Assembly (NCBI GenBank): GCA_958296095.1
Contig: OY282435.1
Location: forward strand, 1-44,143
Reading direction: 5' to 3'
Source: an uncultured Oligoflexales bacterium
GTDB taxonomy: Bacteria > Bdellovibrionota_B > Oligoflexia > Oligoflexales > JAPPIL01
Length of the DNA stretch: 44,143 nucleotides
A program made the position numbers and the translations under genes. Positions 31,324-38,213 of this stretch are shown here, in pieces. How positions within the stretch are numbered: the first letter of the stretch is position 1; each line of letters starts with the position of its first letter. The notes beneath the pieces were generated by a model. The model made no database searches and was not told where the DNA came from. It saw only the letters and a list, made by a program, of their open reading frames with translations.

Positions 31324-31395
31324 TCAGACGAGGGCATCTTGCAAATAACACCCTACTGTTACTTGCAAGACTGAAGTTAACATTAGATCAACCAT
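31324..31395 (-). other. 23-codon leftward mini-frame with internal 14-bp hairpin
   Basis: A minus-strand ATG at 31395 has a perfect AGGAGG nine bases upstream (31409-31404) and opens a frame of only 23 residues (MVDLMLTSVLQVTVGCYLQ and DALV). Within it, 31337-31350 and 31357-31370 form a 14-bp stem with one mismatch, which becomes a G-U pair in the minus-strand RNA, around a six-base loop. It may be a leader peptide, a small toxin-like peptide or the leftover front of the decayed gene. Nothing else was found in 30992-31516 beyond the features listed here. Confidence 0.4.
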
Positions 31396-31516
31396 GTGAA
31401 ATTCCTCCTAAAAAAATTATTAATATGGATTGGTTCTTGTATCACATCCGGCTGTAATGCTACAAGTAGCCTTCAGGCGGGGTATTCTCCCCATAACAAA
31501 ATTCCGGAGGTTACAT

Positions 31517-31948
31517 ATGTTTAGGTTTTTTTTTAGCCTTTTTCTAGGCATCTCACCCACCTTACTGGCAGCTGGTGGCGGTTCACCGTTAACAGTTGCA
31601 CCACGACAGTATTTCCTACTTTTCCCCAACGTTACAATCAAGGGTGTCACATTCGCGGTCAAGATGATGGAGCCGGACACCAAGAATGCCATCGCAAGGA
31701 AGTTAGGGCGTTTGATGACAGGCAAAGGCACTAATCCTACTACGGAACGTATCCAGGAGGCCCTGGACAACGTACAAAACATGTTGCTAGTAGACGATGT
31801 GGGTGAGGTACAATTGGTCGAACTTATCAATGAGTTACAGGAAGCAGGTTTACAGACACAGGAGGCGGTGTTTATTGATGTGTCAGTGCCAGAGTCTGCA
31901 TTGCTGAAGCGTCCTATAGATGACCAAGCTAAGCAGCCGATTGAATGA
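31517..31948 (+). CDS. Secreted-type protein of unknown function
   Basis: This is 143 residues from ATG 31517, preceded by CCGGAGGTTACAT; the open frame upstream has no such site. The N-terminus (MFRFFFSLFLGISPTLLAAG) is a typical signal sequence with a possible cleavage after AAG. The mature part is helical and soluble (AIARKLGRLMTGKGTNPTTE, then VELINELQEAGLQTQEAVF). It is followed at once by a membrane protein (four-base overlap). Such a pair could act in superinfection exclusion or lysis control. The function is unknown. Confidence 0.6.
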   Translation: MFRFFFSLFLGISPTLLAAGGGSPLTVAPRQYFLLFPNVTIKGVTFAVKMMEPDTKNAIARKLGRLMTGKGTNPTTERIQEALDNVQNMLLVDDVGEVQLVELINELQEAGLQTQEAVFIDVSVPESALLKRPIDDQAKQPIE

Positions 31949-32217
31949 AGTACAAATTCAAGAAACCTGGCTGTACATGTGAATGTTACCAGAAGCCAAT
32001 GCACAAGTACGAACACGGAGACTATGTGCCACTGTGTGATAACGAGTTGATGACAACACGTAGGGATGGCTACTTCATCATGACCACAATGATCGTGATC
32101 ATGCTAGGTCTCTGGGGGTTGGTTATAGCTAAGTACTTCTGGGGCATTGGATTGGGGGTGCCAGTAGTCAAGGATTACTTGACCACTGATGTTCCTCGCG
32201 CGCGCGCGCGCGTATAG
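31945..32217 (+). CDS. Small membrane protein with cysteine-rich N-terminus
   Basis: This is 90 residues from ATG 31945, overlapping the previous stop by four bases. The first 35 residues are Cys-rich and basic (CTCECYQKPMHKYEHG) and may bind a metal. Residues about 45-70 form one membrane helix (YFIMTTMIVIMLGLWGLVIA). The C-terminus RARARV is coded by a pure CG-repeat tract (32197-32212). With its signal-peptide partner it may form an envelope pair. Confidence 0.55.
   Translation: MKYKFKKPGCTCECYQKPMHKYEHGDYVPLCDNELMTTRRDGYFIMTTMIVIMLGLWGLVIAKYFWGIGLGVPVVKDYLTTDVPRARARV
32197..32212. repeat. (CG)8 tract
   Basis: Eight uninterrupted CG dinucleotides lie at the end of the membrane-protein gene, preceded by CCT. 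A second (CG)5 tract after CCT lies at 32436-32445, so the origin region between them is bracketed. Alternating CG can adopt Z-DNA under negative supercoiling. Confidence 0.8.
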
Positions 32218-32240
32218 TCTTGATATTCTGGGTTTTTTCC

Positions 32241-32379
32241 TGTGGATAAGTATATTTTAAGTAATAATAACAGTGACATGTATCAACCCAACTCTCCTGG
32301 GTCGATTGGGTTGATTGGGTGGATACATAATTCTATCGACCCAATCAACCCAATCGACCCAGACGCTTGGGTGGATACA
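32241..32379. other. Probable replication origin: DnaA box, AT-rich stretch, iterons
   Basis: TGTGGATAA at 32241-32249 is the exact reverse complement of the consensus DnaA box. It is followed by an A/T-rich stretch (32249-32272), a likely unwinding region. Then come eight copies of a 9-bp unit TTGGGTNGA or its complement, at 32283, 32297, 32306, 32315, 32336, 32345, 32354 and 32367; two differ in the first base. Units 32297-32320 and 32339-32362 are exact complements, giving a 24-bp perfect inverted repeat with an 18-base loop. This is the layout of an iteron-controlled origin, next to the helicase and primase genes. Confidence 0.75.
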
Positions 32380-32419
32380 ACAGTATGATATTACTAGACT
32401 TTTTAGCCAATAAGCCCAA

Positions 32420-32460
32420 AAACCCATATACTCCTCGCGCGCGCGAGGGAGTCTGGGTTT
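32420..32460. terminator. Bidirectional terminator-like hairpin between convergent genes
   Basis: AAACCCA (32420-32426) pairs with TGGGTTT (32454-32460), then ACTCCTCGCG (32430-32439) pairs with CGCGA-G-GGAGT (one bulge), an unusually GC-rich stem. On the minus strand it is followed by GGGTTTTTGGG and overlaps the helicase stop codon. In the plus direction the T-run is weak (TTTATT). Confidence 0.6.
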
Positions 32461-33916
32461 ATTCGGTGTGATGTTTGGTTATGTCTTGTATTTGTCCCTC
32501 AGGGCAGGGACCCTCAGGACCAGATCTTAGATTGTAGGTGTGACTTTTACCCTTCTTCCGGTAGTTAAACAGGCGGTTATCATCCCAGCTACTGCTATTG
32601 CTGAAGAGTAGGTTTGATAGGGTCTGCCTAAGTCCATCACGTTGTCCCGATGAAAACAATCGCATGATGTCTCCCTTGGGAAGGTACCCCAGTTGGGTGG
32701 TGTATTTCTCTCGACTGGCATACATCCTCTGGCATATCTGCTTTAGTAGTTCTTCCCCGTCAGGTGGTTTACTACCTCCGAAGTTGATTAGTTCGTCGAG
32801 TGGTAACCCAGTCTCAAGGAGACGACCTCCTGTAACGGCGTGGAAAGTCTCTGTTTCGCCTGTATCGTGTGTTTGTGTGATTTCCTTGAGCGTTAATCCT
32901 ATCTTGATTTTCACTTGCTTACGACCGCCACGTCGTTTGACCAGCTCGAACGTCCTATCATTATTGTCAGCTAACAAAACACCGGCATTATCAACCATGT
33001 CTACGATACCGCCACTACCACGGATAAAACCTCTGGCGTCTACACCGCCTTGTGTTGGACGTTTACGTGTGTGGTGTAGCAGCACTATCAAGGCGTTTGT
33101 TTTGCGAGCGAGGGGTTTGAGTGCACCATCAATAAAATCACCCCAAGGATTGCTTGAATTTTCACTCCAATCACGCACACCGAACCATCTGTGGGCAACC
33201 ATTGCGGGATCTATGATAATCATGGCTACCCCATCTTTTGCTTCGACTGCTAACAGATGACCTATTGTTTCCGCACTACCGTCGTGAATATGGATGTAAT
33301 CAGAGTTAGGCAGTTCACTCATCATTTCTTTAATGACGGATTTATTAATGACGGATTTATCTTCGTTGGTGATGATAATTGCCCTACCTTGCTGTACCTT
33401 GCTACCCATAAAGTCCTTACCTGTGGCTACACAGTGTGCTGCGTATAGTAGTAAGGTCGTCTTGCCGACCCCACCAAGACCAGCTACAAGTGTCACTTGT
33501 TGACGTGTACCGAGGTATCTCGCTACCTCAGGGAGGCGTTTGCTTTGGTCTTGTGTCCCCTTTTCCTTTAGTATGACCTTTGAGTCCCCTGCTTGCGGTA
33601 GAATGTACTCAGTGGTTTTGCGCTTGACTTTTGATGGCTCGTGTTTGGGCACTCCTTCCTCATAAGCCCTTTCCACAGTGTACTCAGCTTCAGCCTCAGG
33701 CAACCCAGCAGCTATAACCTCTTGTTTTATTTCCTCTTTCCGCTGGGGGTCACGTTTTAGCCCCGCTATGTGCCCTTCTCTGTTGGCATAGATATTACGA
33801 TTGCCCTCACTAGGTCCTTCGGTGGTTGTGGTGGGATTAGCCTTGGCAACCTTCTCATCTTCATCCAACATATCCTTGAACAGTTTGTCGACAAAATCAT
33901 CCCCTGCTTTGCTCAT
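32459..33916 (-). CDS. RepA-type replicative helicase (AAA ATPase)
   Basis: This is 485 residues from ATG 33916 on the minus strand. It has a Walker A motif GLGGVGKT (146-153), Walker B MIIIDPAM (about 228-235), and an ALIVLLHHTRK sensor-like strand (about 270-280) followed by GSGGIVDM. This is the order found in RepA/AAA_25 hexameric helicases such as RSF1010 RepA. The N-terminal 120 residues are disordered and charged. The C-terminal about 90 residues may be a winged-helix part (KGDIMRLFSSGQRDGLRQTL). It lies next to the iteron origin and downstream of the primase-polymerase gene, which overlaps it by 20 bases. Confidence 0.88.
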   Translation of the reverse strand: MSKAGDDFVDKLFKDMLDEDEKVAKANPTTTTEGPSEGNRNIYANREGHIAGLKRDPQRKEEIKQEVIAAGLPEAEAEYTVERAYEEGVPKHEPSKVKRKTTEYILPQAGDSKVILKEKGTQDQSKRLPEVARYLGTRQQVTLVAGLGGVGKTTLLLYAAHCVATGKDFMGSKVQQGRAIIITNEDKSVINKSVIKEMMSELPNSDYIHIHDGSAETIGHLLAVEAKDGVAMIIIDPAMVAHRWFGVRDWSENSSNPWGDFIDGALKPLARKTNALIVLLHHTRKRPTQGGVDARGFIRGSGGIVDMVDNAGVLLADNNDRTFELVKRRGGRKQVKIKIGLTLKEITQTHDTGETETFHAVTGGRLLETGLPLDELINFGGSKPPDGEELLKQICQRMYASREKYTTQLGYLPKGDIMRLFSSGQRDGLRQTLSNLLFSNSSSWDDNRLFNYRKKGKSHTYNLRSGPEGPCPEGQIQDITKHHTE

Positions 33917-34424
33917 CGAGTTTCTCCCTGTGTTTTAATGTGCATATTTCCCATAGTACCGTCGGCAAATCGTGTATAACTATCTGAGATCCTTCACTTA
34001 ACATCTCCCCGAACTTGGCATGTTTGCGCTTGAATGGGGTCTTGACCGTGAAATAAATGTGATATTTGTGGGGTTTGGATGAGTTGACGACGAAAAAATG
34101 TCTGCATTGCCGAGTCAAAGCTCCCTTGGCTTGAGGTAGTTTTTTTCGCCAATCTCGGTCGATGTCGATGACCCCCAAGTCCAAAGATGTCAAGACTAAC
34201 CCCAGTTTACCGCACGTAGCAACGTGCCTGGCAAGCACTTCGACCGGTTGTTTCGGCCAATTCTTGAAGGGGATTGGGTTACTATCCTTGCGTTTAGGGC
34301 TGTCTAACGGTTGTTTGTAGCGCCCTACACGCAGGAAGTGAGCAGTTGGATGCTCCACCAAAAAAGCCTGTAATGCTGCTTTGTTAGATAGTTCCGTACT
34401 GTCGGGGGGGAGAGAGTTAGACAT
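33897..34424 (-). CDS. Primase-polymerase (AEP-like, short form)
   Basis: This is 175 residues from ATG 34424 on the minus strand (AGGGG upstream). GKLGLVLTSLDLGVIDIDRD (73-91 region) with the D87-x-D89 metal-binding pair, and a following HKYHIYFTVKTPFKR strand, are the hallmarks of bifunctional primase-polymerase N-terminal domains. It is shorter than usual family members and lacks a helicase or C-terminal part; the separate RepA-type helicase gene downstream supplies that. It would prime leading and lagging strand synthesis at the phage origin. Confidence 0.8.
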   Translation of the reverse strand: MSNSLPPDSTELSNKAALQAFLVEHPTAHFLRVGRYKQPLDSPKRKDSNPIPFKNWPKQPVEVLARHVATCGKLGLVLTSLDLGVIDIDRDWRKKLPQAKGALTRQCRHFFVVNSSKPHKYHIYFTVKTPFKRKHAKFGEMLSEGSQIVIHDLPTVLWEICTLKHREKLDEQSRG

Positions 34425-34461
34425 GTTGTTAACCCCTGGTGTCTAAGTTTTTCGTTCGGCG

Positions 34462-34490
34462 ATGGTAGTGATGCGTTGCTTGGTTGTCAA
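34462..34490 (-). promoter_or_regulatory. Leftward promoter for the replication genes
   Basis: On the minus strand TTGACA (34490-34485), 17 bases, then TACCAT (34467-34462) precede the primase-polymerase gene by about 38 bases. Confidence 0.65.
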
Positions 34491-34516
34491 CACCTATTTT
34501 TTTTTTATTTTTTCTG

Positions 34517-34546
34517 TTGACAGGTGAAAACGGAAATTGTTATGTT
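34517..34546 (+). promoter_or_regulatory. Rightward promoter for the 34.6-37.6 kb genes
   Basis: TTGACA (34517-34522), 18 bases, then TATGTT (34541-34546) lie upstream of the gene at 34593. The two -35 boxes face away from each other across a T-rich stretch (34491-34516). This is the same arrangement as the divergent pair near 28.7 kb. Confidence 0.65.
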
Positions 34547-34592
34547 GCCGGGCGTTGTTGGTTTTTGTTCAATTTTTACAAGGAGTTTAGTT

Positions 34593-35012
34593 ATGGCATC
34601 ATTTTCAGCAAGGTGGACAAGCGACGGTACATCCTCTGTATCACCGGTAGGTGGGGGTGGCAATAGGCTGCCTGATGAGGCTTGTGGACAAAAGTTGCCT
34701 GCAAGGATCAAGTCATGTGAGGAAAAGAATAACGACAAGGGGAAAAACTTTCTCGTGGTTGATTTGGATGTTTGGTATTTATCGGAAATGTATCTGGTCA
34801 AGCATAACCTCTGGTCATCTGGACAATTTAGTGCACTTGCTACTATAGCAGGGGCACCTAACGGAGCTGTCCCCCACCAATTGTATGGCAAAACGATTTA
34901 TGTCACCTGTGAGATGCGGGATAAGTACATCAATGTTAGCAAGATAGAGGCGCGTGATGCTAATGCACAAGCGACGCCTAATCCTACAGTAGCGGATACT
35001 GTGCCATTTTAA
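34593..35012 (+). CDS. Putative single-stranded-DNA-binding protein
   Basis: This is 139 residues from ATG 34593, with ACAAGGAGTTTAGTT upstream. It has an N-terminal Gly/Ser-rich part, a strand KNFLVVDLDVWYL, a helical part, then a strand pair (GKTIYVTCEMRDKYINVSKI). The C-terminus is PTVADTVPF. A disordered tail ending in an acidic residue plus PF is the interaction tip of bacterial SSB proteins. Being the first gene across the divergent promoter from primase and helicase, a DNA-binding role in replication fits. The OB fold itself is not proven from sequence. Confidence 0.55.
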   Translation: MASFSARWTSDGTSSVSPVGGGGNRLPDEACGQKLPARIKSCEEKNNDKGKNFLVVDLDVWYLSEMYLVKHNLWSSGQFSALATIAGAPNGAVPHQLYGKTIYVTCEMRDKYINVSKIEARDANAQATPNPTVADTVPF

Positions 35013-35069
35013 AGGAGTTAGTTGGTGGGGAGGGGACCTTATTTGTATCCATTTATTAAGGAGGAATTC

Positions 35070-35564
35070 ATGTCAGGTAAAGGTGTTGATTTGCGGACTA
35101 GAGATCAAGTCTGGGGTGCTATGGTTAGTTTGTACGATGATTTATTCGAGAGAGTTACCACTCTAAAGCAGACGTGGGCAAAGTTAGATGGGTTGCCAGA
35201 GGAAAAAGAGTCTGAAGAGTTACCCAGACCTTATCCAAGTTACGAGTGGTTGCCGGAGGTAGCATACGGAACCCCTCTACGTTCACGTTTTGTCAATACG
35301 TATTCTAAAGAGACCCAAAACGGGGGGGACTGGCCTGTTGGTACGTTCAAGGTTGGTCTTGGCAGTGATTTTCAATTTATCGAAACATCGTTATGGCCAG
35401 AAAAGACTGCGCGTTTGAATGATATGTTAGGTCGTTCTCCTGACTTATCCGTAACAGACCTTGTGCAAAGGTGGTTTACCATAACATGGACCAGAGACAG
35501 CAAGGGATTCAATATTATTAAGAAGATAAGTACGGAGGCCTCTGATGCAAGCAGATTGGGATGA
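35070..35564 (+). CDS. Protein of unknown function with two possible starts
   Basis: This is 164 residues from ATG 35070, preceded by AAGGAGGAATTC. In the same frame GTG 35025 also has a good site (AAAGGAG seven bases upstream) and would add 15 residues. The product is a soluble mixed protein (PSYEWLPEVAYGTPLRSRF, then DLVQRWFTITWTRDSKGF). No motif was recognised. Its position behind the SSB-like gene suggests a replication or recombination accessory role. Confidence 0.6.
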   Translation: MSGKGVDLRTRDQVWGAMVSLYDDLFERVTTLKQTWAKLDGLPEEKESEELPRPYPSYEWLPEVAYGTPLRSRFVNTYSKETQNGGDWPVGTFKVGLGSDFQFIETSLWPEKTARLNDMLGRSPDLSVTDLVQRWFTITWTRDSKGFNIIKKISTEASDASRLG

Positions 35565-35730
35565 GCTTAAGAAACAATGGGATGCTGCTGTGCGACAGGT
35601 TACGCCGTGGGAGACAGTCAAACGTATGATAAATTTGCGACTAAAAGGGGACAGTGTTGGGTCTATAGCTACGGCTGTGGGTACGTCGCGGCAGGTTGTT
35701 TATAAGTGGCTAAAGCGAGCAGGGTTATAA
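35545..35730 (+). CDS. Small helix-turn-helix protein
   Basis: This is 61 residues from ATG 35545, overlapping the previous gene by 20 bases (ACGGAGGCC upstream). The second half, LKGDSVGSIATAVGTSRQVV followed by YKWLKRAGL, is a clear helix-turn-helix of the resolvase/transposase type. It is a likely DNA-binding regulator or adaptor. Confidence 0.7.
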   Translation: MQADWDELKKQWDAAVRQVTPWETVKRMINLRLKGDSVGSIATAVGTSRQVVYKWLKRAGL

Positions 35731-35752
35731 TTTTTATTGGAGTTTTTTTACG

Positions 35753-36277
35753 ATGAGTTACCAAGAGAGTCAGTTAGTCAGTTCTAAAAAGTTTGAGACG
35801 CTTGTGGAGAACCTTACCTTGGCTATACGGCAGATATTAGATCAGTACAAGGCTACAATGCTGAAGGAAGTTGGGCAGTATGCTAATGACATTCTAAATG
35901 CGGATGTTCCTGAAATTTATCCTCAGCCAAGTCGTAGAAGTCAGAAGAGATTTTGGGGTGATTTGTCCGATCAGCAGAAGCGAGAGGCTATTGATCGGAT
36001 GAAGAAAGGTCATTCTGTGCTTAAGATGGCAGACGATCTGAAGGTAAGTTATTCGTCGTTGTTGACTCATTTGAAGAAGTTGCCTAACTACAAACGTCTT
36101 GTCTACTCTAAATTTACTGATAAGGACAAGGAATTGGCGAAGCGTCTCTACGAGAAAGGCTTTCATATAAGTCGTATTTCTAGTCATATGCAAATGTCCC
36201 CCTATACAGTGCGTAAACATCTTAAGGCTATGGGGGTGCACAAGCCTAAAGGTAGGGGGGCTAAGAATGGAGGGTAA
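35753..36277 (+). CDS. Double helix-turn-helix DNA-binding protein
   Basis: This is 174 residues from ATG 35753 (weak TTGGAG upstream). Two helix-turn-helix-like units follow one another: KKGHSVLKMADDLKVSYSSL (about 82-110) and YEKGFHISRISSHMQMSPYT with VRKHLKAMG (about 135-165). The N-terminal 60 residues are a helix bundle that could mediate dimerisation. The basic C-terminus (HKPKGRGAK) fits DNA contact. It is a candidate activator of late genes or a small-terminase-like protein; the choice is open. Confidence 0.65.
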   Translation: MSYQESQLVSSKKFETLVENLTLAIRQILDQYKATMLKEVGQYANDILNADVPEIYPQPSRRSQKRFWGDLSDQQKREAIDRMKKGHSVLKMADDLKVSYSSLLTHLKKLPNYKRLVYSKFTDKDKELAKRLYEKGFHISRISSHMQMSPYTVRKHLKAMGVHKPKGRGAKNGG

Positions 36278-36650
36278 GAAGGAAGAATCTAAGTGGTATT
36301 GTGATGGCAAGCTGGTTGAATGGAAAGAAATACCGCCTGAACATCATTACCGATTAGTAGGTGGTAAGGGACAATTCCAAAAAGATAAGGATGATAAGAC
36401 AGTGTCTGAAGAATTGATAGAACGTTTCTCTGGTTGTCTTAACAAGGCTATTGAAGAGTTTATAGAACAGTATGAAATGTTAATCACGCACCTTTTGGAA
36501 TGTGAGTGGCACAATTGTGACAGGCAAATGTATCAAGCTTTCAACGGTTCTTTCGGCGTTATTGTCAAGAAGATAAGGGAGTCGTATTCTGTCGGCAAGG
36601 ACATCTATCAATGGGATGACGGTGAGGAGGATAGTGATGGCGAGGATTGA
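36267..36650 (+). CDS. Acidic protein of unknown function
   Basis: This is 127 residues from ATG 36267, overlapping the HTH gene by 11 bases. A long helix (EELIERFSGCLNKAIEEFIE) and a second (HLLECEWHNCDRQMYQAF) make up the core. The tail is strongly acidic (DDGEEDSDGED). No family was recognised. It overlaps the next gene by 14 bases, in a compact rightward operon. Confidence 0.55.
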   Translation: MEGKKEESKWYCDGKLVEWKEIPPEHHYRLVGGKGQFQKDKDDKTVSEELIERFSGCLNKAIEEFIEQYEMLITHLLECEWHNCDRQMYQAFNGSFGVIVKKIRESYSVGKDIYQWDDGEEDSDGED

Positions 36651-37011
36651 TCCTGAAGCTGATAGGGCTTACTACAAAGAATACTATCGTCGTCACAAGA
36701 AGAAAGTGTTGGACAGGCGTAAGAAGGAGTATTATGCCGACGTTGAGGCTCGTAGAGATAAAGCCCGGAGGTATTATCATGCTAACAAGGATAAGGCGCG
36801 TGAATACAACAGAGCGAACCAAGAAAAACGTCGCGCTTACAACCGTGAATACGCACGTAAGGTACGGTCAGACGCTAAGTTGTTCAAGATGTGTAAAGAC
36901 ATTTCCGAAGGAAAAGGCATAGACGATAAGACATCATGGTGTTTGACGTGGGTTGATGCGATGAAACATTGGTTTAAGCGAATGGGTAAGGAGGATAAGA
37001 AAGATGAGTGA
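36637..37011 (+). CDS. Basic Tyr/Arg-rich DNA-binding-type protein
   Basis: This is 124 residues from ATG 36637, with GGTGAGGAGGATAGTG upstream. Residues 10-80 repeat a Y-x-x-x-Y/N-x-x-x-K/R pattern (YYKEYYRRHKKKVLDRRKKE, later KAREYNRANQEKRRAYNREY). This makes one long basic helix, as seen in front of some phage HNH nucleases (here no HNH follows) and in histone-like proteins. It probably binds nucleic acid non-specifically. Confidence 0.6.
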   Translation: MARIDPEADRAYYKEYYRRHKKKVLDRRKKEYYADVEARRDKARRYYHANKDKAREYNRANQEKRRAYNREYARKVRSDAKLFKMCKDISEGKGIDDKTSWCLTWVDAMKHWFKRMGKEDKKDE

Positions 37012-37399
37012 CGACAAGGAAGCTAAGTGGAAGTTTAGGCACGGGGATGATCAAGACAAACTTGAGGCGATCAAGGGCTTTCTGAACCGCGAAGACAAAG
37101 TTACAATTGTCGATATGCCAGAGGAAGACACCCTAAGACTGCGGTGTCTCACGGTAGGCGAAGTGTTGGTTAAGACAGGTAGAGGTGTAAATCGGATAAG
37201 GTTTCGCAAACGTCCTTGGCTGTATTACGCTATTGCTAGGTACAAGGACGATTATTATACCAAGCTTGGCGATAATGTTGTTGAGTGTTTGCCTGATGAG
37301 CAAGATCTTAAGAAGATGACAATAAAGTTCAAGAACGAGAAAGAGGCGTTCGACAGTGTAGTCCAATACTACTGCCAACAGGTGCTGAAATGGGGCTAG
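37004..37399 (+). CDS. Small protein of unknown function
   Basis: This is 131 residues from ATG 37004, overlapping the previous gene by eight bases. It is strand-rich in the middle (KVTIVDMPEEDTLRLRCLTV, then NRIRFRKRPWLYYAIARYKD) and ends in a helix (KEAFDSVVQYYCQQVLKW). The basic strand region suggests RNA or DNA contact. No family was recognised. Confidence 0.55.
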   Translation: MSDDKEAKWKFRHGDDQDKLEAIKGFLNREDKVTIVDMPEEDTLRLRCLTVGEVLVKTGRGVNRIRFRKRPWLYYAIARYKDDYYTKLGDNVVECLPDEQDLKKMTIKFKNEKEAFDSVVQYYCQQVLKWG

Positions 37400-37629
37400 A
37401 CATGAAATCAGCTTTGGTTCAGTTTAGATGTGATGCTGGTGCAACTTTCGGTCGTGCTTTTGAGGATTTTGAACACTTGGTCGATGATGTTTATGCTAAG
37501 ACTAGCACCATGGATGAGCGGCACCAAGTTAAGGAATATGTCTATGGTGTACTGGTGGATGTAAGAGCTTACCTACGGCAAAAAAGGTTTCACTACACCA
37601 AAAGCTTGCAGGGTAAGGACAAGAAATGA
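37390..37629 (+). CDS. Small helical protein of unknown function
   Basis: This is 79 residues from ATG 37390 (75 from ATG 37402), overlapping the previous gene by 10 bases. It is a helical pair (FGRAFEDFEHLVDDVYAKTS and HQVKEYVYGVLVDVRAYLRQ) with a basic tail. It is the last gene before the structured leader at 37.63 kb. No family was recognised. Confidence 0.55.
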   Translation: MGLDMKSALVQFRCDAGATFGRAFEDFEHLVDDVYAKTSTMDERHQVKEYVYGVLVDVRAYLRQKRFHYTKSLQGKDKK

Positions 37630-37638
37630 CTAGTTGAC

Positions 37639-37800
37639 GAGCATAGGAGTTTTGTGCGATGCTCTCCCTTGTCGTAAAAAACTCCTTGTTGGCTACCAGT
37701 GGGGTTTTGCTTTGGAAACAAGCTATTGACTGACCGTCGGCCCTGCTGGTAGCTTTAAATCTGCTGTGTGTGTATGAATAGCCAGCAGGTTTGTTTTTCC
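37639..37800 (+). promoter_or_regulatory. Structured leader with competing inverted repeats (attenuator-like)
   Basis: Two pairs of mutually exclusive stems are visible. GAGCAT/ATGCTC (37639-37644 with 37659-37664) competes with AGGAGTTTT/AAAACTCCT (37645-37653 with 37678-37686), whose right arm lies downstream. GCTACCAG/CTGGTAGC (37692-37699 with 37746-37753) competes with CCTGCTGG/CCAGCAGG (37742-37749 with 37782-37789), because CTGGTAGC and CCTGCTGG share four bases. The last stem is followed by GTTTGTTTTTCC, as a terminator would be. All four lie before the membrane and endolysin genes. Confidence 0.55.
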
Positions 37801-37826
37801 TTCTTGTTGGCTATTTTACGCCCCTC

Positions 37827-38213
37827 ATGATATACCTGAGTTTGATGTGGTATCTCTTACTTACATTAATCTTAGTTGCACCCCCTGTTACCCTCATCGC
37901 AGATGAGGGTCAACCGAAACGCAATCGCTTATCAGCCTGGTTACACAAACGTAAGGAATTACGTGAACTAGAACGTAAGGCTGAGAATGTTGAGCTTGAA
38001 CGTAGGGCTGCATTTAGACAACAGTTAACAGCCAGAAAGAAAATAAATGATGCTATAGCTAAGCGTATCCAGAAGCGTGGACATGTGTTCGTTTGGGTGA
38101 CGTTAGCAGCGGGTATAATAACAATCAAATATTTGTGTGATCGTGGAGGATTAGGATGCCAGAGAAAGAAGCCGGAAAAGAAGAAAGAAAAGACAGAGAA
38201 AACAGAAAAGTAA
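37827..38213 (+). CDS. Two-helix membrane protein upstream of the endolysin
   Basis: This is 128 residues from ATG 37827; an earlier TTG at 37791 lies in the structured leader. An N-terminal membrane helix (YLSLMWYLLLTLILVAPPVT) is followed by a long charged helix (about 30-85). A second membrane helix comes next (VFVWVTLAAGIITIKYLC, about 90-107), then a Lys/Glu-rich tail. It could be the holin, or a membrane anchor for the lysis complex. This is inferred from topology and from the endolysin gene downstream. Confidence 0.55.
   Translation: MIYLSLMWYLLLTLILVAPPVTLIADEGQPKRNRLSAWLHKRKELRELERKAENVELERRAAFRQQLTARKKINDAIAKRIQKRGHVFVWVTLAAGIITIKYLCDRGGLGCQRKKPEKKKEKTEKTEK

Noticed and set aside
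30992..31516. tRNA or CRISPR array in the gene-poor stretch
   Set aside because: The hairpins do not form a cloverleaf, no GTTCRANYC-type T loop was seen, and there are no regularly spaced direct repeats.
32280..32380. CRISPR-like repeats
   Set aside because: The units are 9 bp, adjoining or in opposite orientations, with no constant spacers; an iteron origin explains them better.
32598..33260. Rightward frame of about 220 codons opposite the helicase gene
   Set aside because: It is Ser/Pro/Arg-rich, typical of an antisense shadow, and the helicase motifs are clear on the minus strand.
37720..37760. Promoter TTGACT near 37726 before the lysis genes
   Set aside because: The best -10 match at 17-18 bp spacing has only three of six bases, and the sequence is better explained by the inverted repeats.
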